Shown here: positions 14,057-18,303 of the stretch, in pieces | Layout: every line of letters starts with the position of its first letter | How positions within the stretch are numbered: position 1 is the stretch's first letter | Assembly (NCBI GenBank): GCA_012800475.1 | Contig: JAAZJF010000155.1 | Span: forward strand, 1 to 18,303 | Reading direction: 5' to 3' | Source: Gammaproteobacteria bacterium | Lineage (GTDB): Bacteria > Pseudomonadota > Gammaproteobacteria > Pseudomonadales > Pseudomonadaceae | Length of the DNA stretch: 18,303 nt | Position numbers and translations under genes: made by a program | The notes under the pieces: generated by a model | Databases searched by the model: none | The model's input: the letters and a program-made list of their open reading frames with translations, nothing else | Told to the model about the DNA's origin: nothing

Positions 14057-14875
14057 TTATTCGCTAAGTTGCTGAGCAAGCTCATGGGAGCGTGTCGCTG
14101 CACTGCGTACTGCAGTGTCCACTAACGCGTTAAAGCCGCCTGCTTGAAAGGCCTGAATGGCCGCTTCAGTGGTGCCGTTGGGCGATGTGACTTGTTTGCG
14201 CAGTTCACTGGCATCCAAGTTGCTTTGACAGGCCATCGTTGACGCGCCGCGTGCAGTATACTGTGCCAGTTGTGCGGCGGTATCAGCGGGTAAACCCAGT
14301 TTGATTCCGGCCTCAGTCATCGCTTCAATCAGCAGGAAGAAATAAGCAGGGCCGCTGCCTGATACCGCAGTGACCGCATCGAGTAAGGACTCAGTATCCA
14401 ACCAAAGCGCTAAACCCACAGCCGATAATAAATGTTCTGCTTGGGTTCTTTGCGCGGCGGACACTTGTGCTGTGGCATATAAACCGCTGACGCCTTGCTG
14501 AATTAACGCCGGCGTATTAGGCATGCAACGCACAATGCTCGTGACACCCAACCACTGACTTAAACTGCTGCACGTCACACCGGCTGCAATGGAAATAATC
14601 AGCTGCTGGGCATGAATATGCGGGGCGAGTTGCTCGCATACTTGACGCATCACTTGGGGTTTCACTGCCAGCACGATGATATCGGCATCTCGCACGGCAA
14701 GGCCATTATCGCTGGTGGTGCGCACGCCGTAGTTGCTGTGCAACGTTTGCAGTTGCGCTGCACCTGGGTCACTGGCACATATCATCGTTGGCGATATGCC
14801 TTGTTTGCATAAACCGCCAATGATACTGGCGGCCATATTGCCAGCTCCGATAAAAGTAATCTGTGTATTGCCCAC
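14057..14875 (-). CDS. proC: Pyrroline-5-carboxylate reductase ProC
   Basis: Catalyses the last step of proline synthesis, NAD(P)H-dependent reduction of pyrroline-5-carboxylate. The 272-residue product has the N-terminal Rossmann motif FIGAGNMAASIIGGL (8-22), VLAVKPQVM (about 71-79), VRCMPNTPALI (115-125), and the C-terminal dimer/substrate region SGSGPAYFFLLIEAM, followed by RKQVTSPNGTTEAAI. The start is GTG 14875 (MGNTQITFIGAG) with AAAGGAG nine bases upstream. It heads the minus-strand cluster. In Pseudomonas the gene just upstream is yggS, which is absent here, so proC is the first gene behind the intergenic promoter region. Confidence 0.96.
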   Translation of the reverse strand: MGNTQITFIGAGNMAASIIGGLCKQGISPTMICASDPGAAQLQTLHSNYGVRTTSDNGLAVRDADIIVLAVKPQVMRQVCEQLAPHIHAQQLIISIAAGVTCSSLSQWLGVTSIVRCMPNTPALIQQGVSGLYATAQVSAAQRTQAEHLLSAVGLALWLDTESLLDAVTAVSGSGPAYFFLLIEAMTEAGIKLGLPADTAAQLAQYTARGASTMACQSNLDASELRKQVTSPNGTTEAAIQAFQAGGFNALVDTAVRSAATRSHELAQQLSE

Positions 14876-15207
14876 GGTGTTAGGCTCCTTTCGCGCTGAT
14901 GCGGCACAATATAGTTGTGTAAACTATAGATTCAAATGAATGAGACAATGCAATGCTGAACTATACCTGCTCATTGTGCTGCAATTGATGTATTGGCGCA
15001 AAATATAGGCAGCTTAAGTGCTAATTAAGTTCTGTGTTGCTGTTTTGCTCTGCAAGCTGTGGATAAAAGTGCGAATGTATCGCCCTTTTCTTGAGTGCAA
15101 GCGCAGTGTGCGGATTTTTGTCTGCTATTGTAGGGCGTATCTGTGACTTGATGTATACGACACTAATATAACGCTACGCCATGGCTTGCGTATGACTGGG
15201 GAGTACT
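14876..15207. other. Divergent intergenic region proC / pilT
   Basis: 332 bases without a recognised gene. I looked in all frames for YggS (PLP-binding protein) remnants and saw none. It contains a likely proC promoter at its left end. On the right, TTGATG (15148) and TATAAC (15167) are only 13 bases apart, so the pilT promoter is not clear. GGGGAG (15198-15203) is the pilT ribosome site. Confidence 0.7.
14908..14935 (-). promoter_or_regulatory. Probable proC promoter
   Basis: On the minus strand TTGAAT (14930-14935) and TATATT (14908-14913) are separated by 16 bases, matching consensus at 4 and 5 of 6 positions. Transcription would begin near 14901 and would serve proC and likely the downstream cluster. 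The -10 overlaps a small hairpin, CACAA/TTGTG (14905-14919). Confidence 0.5.
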
Positions 15208-16242
15208 ATGGATATTACTGAACTGTTGGCATTTGGCGCGAAACAAGGCGCATCGGATTTACATCTGTCAGCGGGTTTACCACCCATGATACGTGTGGAT
15301 GGTGATATACGTCGCATTAATTTGCCGGCGATGGAACACAAGCAAGTTCATGAGTTAATTTATGACATTATGAACGACAAGCAGCGCAAAGATTATGAAG
15401 AATTTTTAGAAACCGACTTCTCTTTTGACGTGCCGGGTATTGCGCGTTTTCGAGTGAATGCTTTCCATCAAAATCGCGGTGCAGCAGCGGTGTTTCGTAC
15501 CATTCCATCGAAAGTGTTAACGATGGAAGATTTAGGCTTGGGCCCCGTTTTTCGTCATATTACTGATATGCCACGCGGCTTGATTTTAGTGGCTGGCCCG
15601 ACGGGTTCAGGTAAGTCGACCACATTAGCTGCGATGGTGGACTATTTAAACGCCACCAAATATCAGCATATCTTGACGGTGGAAGATCCGATTGAGTTTG
15701 TGCATGAATCCAAAAAAAGCTTGATCAACCAACGTGAAGTGCACCGCGATACCCATAGCTTTAATGATGCGCTGCGCTCAGCTTTACGTGAGGATCCGGA
15801 TGTTATTTATGTGGGTGAGTTACGCGACTTAGAAACCATTCGTTTAGCACTCACCGCCGCGGAAACGGGGCACTTGGTGTTTGGCACCTTGCATACCACC
15901 TCTGCGGCAAAAACCATTGACCGTATTGTTGATGTGTTTCCAGCAGATGAAAAACCTATGGTACGCTCCATGCTGTCTGAGTCCTTACAGGCGGTGATTT
16001 CGCAAGTGCTGTTGAAGAAGATTGGCGGTGGGCGTGTGGCTGCGCATGAGATTATGCTGGGAACTCTCGCGATCCGTAACTTGATTCGAGAAGATAAAGT
16101 GGCGCAAATGTATTCGGCGATTCAAACCGGCGGCTCGCTCGGTATGCAGACTTTAGACAGCTGCTTAAAAGGATTGATTAGTCAGGGTTTAATTACCAAG
16201 GAAACAGCGCGTGAAAAGGCAAAAACACCAGAAAATTTTTAA
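15208..16242 (+). CDS. pilT: Type IV pilus retraction ATPase PilT
   Basis: A hexameric cytosolic ATPase that powers pilus retraction and twitching motility. The 344-residue product has the N-terminal PAS-like domain (GASDLHLSAG, 14-23), Walker A GPTGSGKST (130-138, Lys136), the Asp box TVEDPIEF (157-164), Walker B with EDPDVIYVGELRD (195-207, Glu204), the His box TGHLVFGTLHT (220-230), and the C-terminal AIRNLIRE motif required for retraction in studied PilTs. Length equals that of P. aeruginosa PilT. Its start ATG follows GGGGAG (15198-15203). In Pseudomonas pilT is followed by pilU; here a cytochrome gene follows instead. No other pilus gene is in the window. Confidence 0.97.
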   Translation: MDITELLAFGAKQGASDLHLSAGLPPMIRVDGDIRRINLPAMEHKQVHELIYDIMNDKQRKDYEEFLETDFSFDVPGIARFRVNAFHQNRGAAAVFRTIPSKVLTMEDLGLGPVFRHITDMPRGLILVAGPTGSGKSTTLAAMVDYLNATKYQHILTVEDPIEFVHESKKSLINQREVHRDTHSFNDALRSALREDPDVIYVGELRDLETIRLALTAAETGHLVFGTLHTTSAAKTIDRIVDVFPADEKPMVRSMLSESLQAVISQVLLKKIGGGRVAAHEIMLGTLAIRNLIREDKVAQMYSAIQTGGSLGMQTLDSCLKGLISQGLITKETAREKAKTPENF

Positions 16243-16302
16243 GTGATCTGTTGGTTTTTAATGCCCAAGTATAAGAGTGAGTTGAATAAGAGAGGAAGTA
16301 AA

Positions 16303-16992
16303 ATGGCGCAACAGATACGCGTATGGGATGGCCCACTGCGAATATTTCATTGGCTGTTGGTGGTGTGCGTCAGCACAGCTTTATACACCGGCTGGGTGGG
16401 CGGTGGTTGGATTGATTGGCACGCCCGCGCGGGTTTAGCCATTATTGGTCTACTGACGTTTCGTTTAGTGTGGCTATTATTGGGGTCGACTTATGCACGG
16501 CTGTCGACTTTACTCTGCTCGTTGCTGGCGCTGCCGCAATATGTACGCGGTGATTGGCGTCAGTTAGGCCATAATCCGCTGGGTGTCCTATCAGTTTTTG
16601 CCATGCTGGGAATGCTGGGATGGCAGGCGGTCAGTGGTTTATTTACCAATGATGATATTGCCTTTACTGGTCCGCTGTATAAGTTGGTCAGTAGTAGCTT
16701 AAGTGCTGATTTAACCAGCCTGCATCGTCAAGGTTTTTGGATCATTATTGGTTTGATCAGTGTGCATATTTTAGCGATTGTGCTTCACGCTGTGGTGAAA
16801 AAGCATAACTTAGTCAAACCTATGATTACCGGGAAAACCACTCAGGAGCATCCAGAGCAAAAACCAGCGCGTGGAGGGCATTGGATTGCCTTTATCTGTG
16901 CTTTAGTTATTGCTTTAGGTGCTGTGTATCTTGCTTCAGGTGAATGGCAGAGCAAGCCGCCACCGGCGCCGGTATCTGCTCCCGCTTGGTAA
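16303..16992 (+). CDS. Cytochrome b561-type membrane cytochrome
   Basis: A 229-residue membrane b-type cytochrome of the bacterial cytochrome b561 / hydrogenase-type b family (PF01292-like). N-terminal VWDGPLRIFHWLL carries the typical first haem-ligand histidine (His16), followed by His40 in IDWHARAG, and His141 and His155 in the last conserved helices; these are the expected bis-histidine haem ligands. After the core (about 1-175) there is a linker and an extra membrane segment (194-212) with a Pro-rich tail. The ATG at 16303 follows GAGGAAG (16292-16298), so upstream in-frame ATGs at 16243 and 16261 are less likely. Such proteins pass electrons between quinol and periplasmic cytochromes. 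A cytochrome c-prime gene faces it. Confidence 0.85.
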   Translation: MAQQIRVWDGPLRIFHWLLVVCVSTALYTGWVGGGWIDWHARAGLAIIGLLTFRLVWLLLGSTYARLSTLLCSLLALPQYVRGDWRQLGHNPLGVLSVFAMLGMLGWQAVSGLFTNDDIAFTGPLYKLVSSSLSADLTSLHRQGFWIIIGLISVHILAIVLHAVVKKHNLVKPMITGKTTQEHPEQKPARGGHWIAFICALVIALGAVYLASGEWQSKPPPAPVSAPAW

Positions 16993-17015
16993 ACAATGGA
17001 TATGTTACAAGCATA

Positions 17016-17043
17016 AAAAAGGTCGCCCTGAGGCGACCTTTTT
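17016..17043. terminator. Bidirectional terminator between cytochrome genes
   Basis: A perfect 12-bp stem, AAAAAGGTCGCC (17016-17027) with its complement (17032-17043), around a CTGA loop. The T-run on the plus strand and the complementary A-run serve both convergent genes. Confidence 0.92.
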
Positions 17044-17071
17044 GCATTGTATTTAAGCGTAATGCTGATGC

Positions 17072-17539
17072 TTAATCCATGCGGTATTTATCGTGGCAAC
17101 CTTTACAGCTTTTGCCCGCTGCGCCGAATGCAGCAACGACCTGTGCTTTGTCGCCGGTTTGTGCGGCGGCTGCCAGCTCATTGGCTGCTTTGTTGAACGC
17201 GATACCCACTTCGGTCACGCCTTCACGGTCAGTAAACATTTCAGGCTTAACGCGTGTTTTGGTATCGCCAATGCTTTTTTCAGTACCAGGACCAAATAGA
17301 GCGCCCATACCTGAGTTAGCGGTTGCGGCAACACTGTTCGCTGCAGCTTGAACTTGTGCTGGATCCCATGCCACGCTTTCATCAATAGCCATGGCTTTGA
17401 TTTTGCCCATGTTCCAGCTCATAAAGCTGTAGCCAGCTTTACGGTATTTAATTTGGTCTTCTGGGTCGACTTGTGCGCTTGCGCTGAGGCTTGCGGTTAA
17501 AAATACAGCAGCTAAGCCGCCAATCATCAGGTTCTTCAT
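17072..17539 (-). CDS. Cytochrome c-prime
   Basis: A periplasmic four-helix-bundle haem protein of the class II cytochrome c family. The 155-residue product has a signal peptide (hydrophobic 5-16, probably cut after Ala-Ser-Ala at 20-22 before QVDPE), a conserved first helix IKYRKAGYSFMSWNMGKIKAM, and a C-terminal CKGCH (Cys145, Cys148, His149). The C-terminal haem site and a hydrophobic distal side are typical of c-prime, which is five-coordinate and binds NO; in other bacteria it is implicated in NO tolerance. The ATG at 17539 follows AAAGGAG on this strand. It is convergent with the cytochrome b561 gene, and such pairs are reported elsewhere, so an electron-transfer partnership is plausible but inferred. 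Confidence 0.92.
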   Translation of the reverse strand: MKNLMIGGLAAVFLTASLSASAQVDPEDQIKYRKAGYSFMSWNMGKIKAMAIDESVAWDPAQVQAAANSVAATANSGMGALFGPGTEKSIGDTKTRVKPEMFTDREGVTEVGIAFNKAANELAAAAQTGDKAQVVAAFGAAGKSCKGCHDKYRMD

Positions 17540-18133
17540 CAGGTTCTCTCCTTTGTCGCAACATATCCCTATCTATGACTTGGATTGCTGCTGGGTCATA
17601 CAGTGAATCAGTTCACTGCTGAGTAATATACAGACTCATTTGCATTACAGTATGAGCAGTATGAGCGTCAAGACTCAGTATCCTGCAGGATTTTTTGCGC
17701 AATTGCATCCACTAGGTGGCGACTGTGCCGCTCAACTGAGATTTAACAGGATTGTATAGTATAGGTTTTTGTTTGATTTATACATATCTGCACACTGCAT
17801 AAGGAGCAGGCAAAAAATGTAGTGTGGTGTTTTGTATTGCGTATTGATGCATTTTAATCACTTTGCCACCCTATATTGTATGTCGATTTACTGAGTGTCT
17901 TGAGCCATATTTTACACCTGTGTCCGACAGACAACACAGCCCAGTAGGGTTCAATGTGTTAGTTTGGTTCTAAGTATGCTTCGTTCGCCGCGTTTTTCAG
18001 TGTTTTTCTATAATAAAACACTAAATAAACCTTTATATCTTGAGTCCTGATGCAGACCTTGCCAGACTTCGCATCGCGCGGCGGTGACGCGCATAAACTT
18101 GACTATATCGTATGATTTAAAGGAGCTGTGCGC
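17540..18133. other. 594-bp gap before the polyamine-binding gene
   Basis: No gene recognised on either strand. Contents seen: a 7-bp inverted repeat CAGTGAA/TTCACTG (17601-17618), a tandem 9-mer AGTATGAGC (17649-17666), a Shine-Dalgarno AAGGAG (17801-17806) followed by ATG-TAG (17817-17822), and an AT-rich hairpin AGTGTTTT/AAAACACT (17999-18022) with TATAAT in its loop (18009-18014) but no acceptable -35. A start-stop leader, a small RNA or a long regulated leader are all possible. Confidence 0.6.
17601..17618. repeat. Inverted repeat upstream of cytochrome c-prime
   Basis: Perfect CAGTGAA-TCAG-TTCACTG, 62 bases upstream of the cytochrome c-prime start. A candidate regulator-binding site; it does not match the Anr/Fnr box (TTGAT-N4-ATCAA), the control one might expect for this gene. 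Confidence 0.55.
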
Positions 18134-18303
18134 GTGAAAAAAACTAAGCAAATGTTATTGGCCGCCGCTGTAGGCATGGCTGTGGTGACCTCGGTACAAG
18201 CCGCTGATCAGCGTGTACTGAAGGTGTATCACTGGTCTGATTATGTTGCGCCTAACACCATCAGCAATTTTGAAAAACAAACCGGCATCAAAGTGGTTTT
18301 TGA
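18134..18303 (+). CDS. PotF/SpuE-type polyamine-binding protein, N-terminus (cut by window edge)
   Basis: Only 56 codons are inside the window. They encode a signal peptide (MKKTKQMLLAAAVGMAVV start, likely cut after QAA near residue 24) and then VLKVYHWSDYVAP, followed by TGIKVVF, which match the first beta strand and ligand-pocket loop of periplasmic putrescine/spermidine-binding proteins (Trp-Ser-Asp-Tyr motif). Such proteins feed an ABC importer. The start is GTG 18134, 8 bases after AGGAG (18121-18125); another in-frame GTG at 18128 is too close to that site. Which polyamine it binds, and whether transporter genes follow, cannot be seen. Confidence 0.85.
   Translation, partial: MKKTKQMLLAAAVGMAVVTSVQAADQRVLKVYHWSDYVAPNTISNFEKQTGIKVVF

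Noticed and set aside
14612..14939. Plus-strand frames opposite proC that might have been a yggS remnant.
   Set aside because: The translations show no PLP-binding or YggS motif and fall opposite the proC Rossmann domain.
15148..15172. TTGATG and TATAAC as a pilT promoter.
   Set aside because: The spacer is 13 bases, too short for a sigma-70 promoter; no clear sigma-54 site was seen either.
17079..17351. Plus-strand frames opposite cytochrome c-prime.
   Set aside because: Ala-rich translation is a by-product of the c-prime codons; no ribosome site or motif.
18099..18116. TTGACT and TATGAT just before the polyamine-binding gene as a promoter.
   Set aside because: They are only 6 bases apart, so they cannot act as a -35/-10 pair.
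1..18303. Mobile element, phage, CRISPR or defence-type system.
   Set aside because: No transposase, integrase, terminal repeats, repeat-spacer array or recognised defence gene; all genes fit core metabolism.

Overview
This window reads as chromosomal, housekeeping-type DNA from a gammaproteobacterium of the Pseudomonadaceae. Almost every protein looks like a Pseudomonas protein, and the gene order proC-yggT-yggU-metX-metW-DUF4426-rdgB-hemW-DUF3392 / trmB-thiG-thiS-DUF423-mtgA matches, from memory, the PA0378-PA0395 neighbourhood of P. aeruginosa. Base composition looks close to half GC, below typical Pseudomonas, and many codons end in A or T. That suggests a lower-GC relative (Thiopseudomonas / Denitrificimonas / 'P. 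caeni' type), which is an inference only. No transposase, integrase, phage gene, CRISPR array, tRNA or rRNA was recognised.

Layout. 1-973: start of plsY (minus, cut by the window edge), divergent from the folate genes folB-folK. 1032-4003: D-/L-alanine catabolism (dadA, dadX/alr) followed by a membrane-linked cytochrome c5 (cycB) with its own promoter and terminator. 4080-5410: a LysE/ArgO-type exporter and iron superoxide dismutase sodB, the latter with a structured leader and a strong terminator. 5527-6222: mtgA on the minus strand. 6288-8535: DUF423 membrane protein, thiS-thiG (thiazole synthesis) and trmB on the plus strand. 14875-8654: a nine-gene minus-strand cluster, much of it joined by 4-base start/stop overlaps: proline synthesis (proC), YggT, YggU, methionine synthesis (metX-metW), DUF4426, rdgB, hemW and DUF3392. 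15208-16242: pilT, the type IV pilus retraction ATPase. 16303-17539: a membrane cytochrome b561 and a periplasmic cytochrome c-prime, convergent and sharing a bidirectional terminator. 17540-18133: a long gap with no recognised gene. 18134-18303: the first 56 codons of a PotF/SpuE-type polyamine-binding protein.

The genes are mainly core metabolism: amino-acid and cofactor synthesis, nucleotide-pool cleaning, oxidative defence and electron transfer. I found no convincing new multi-gene system. Items most worth a second look: the Pseudomonas order seems to have lost yggS (between proC and pilT), pilU (after pilT) and the ridA-like gene (between dadA and dadX); the folK product lacks the arginines expected at the HPPK active site; the sodB leader has a nested hairpin; cytochrome b561 and cytochrome c-prime are paired; and the gap before the polyamine-binding gene contains a Shine-Dalgarno followed by an ATG-TAG start-stop.
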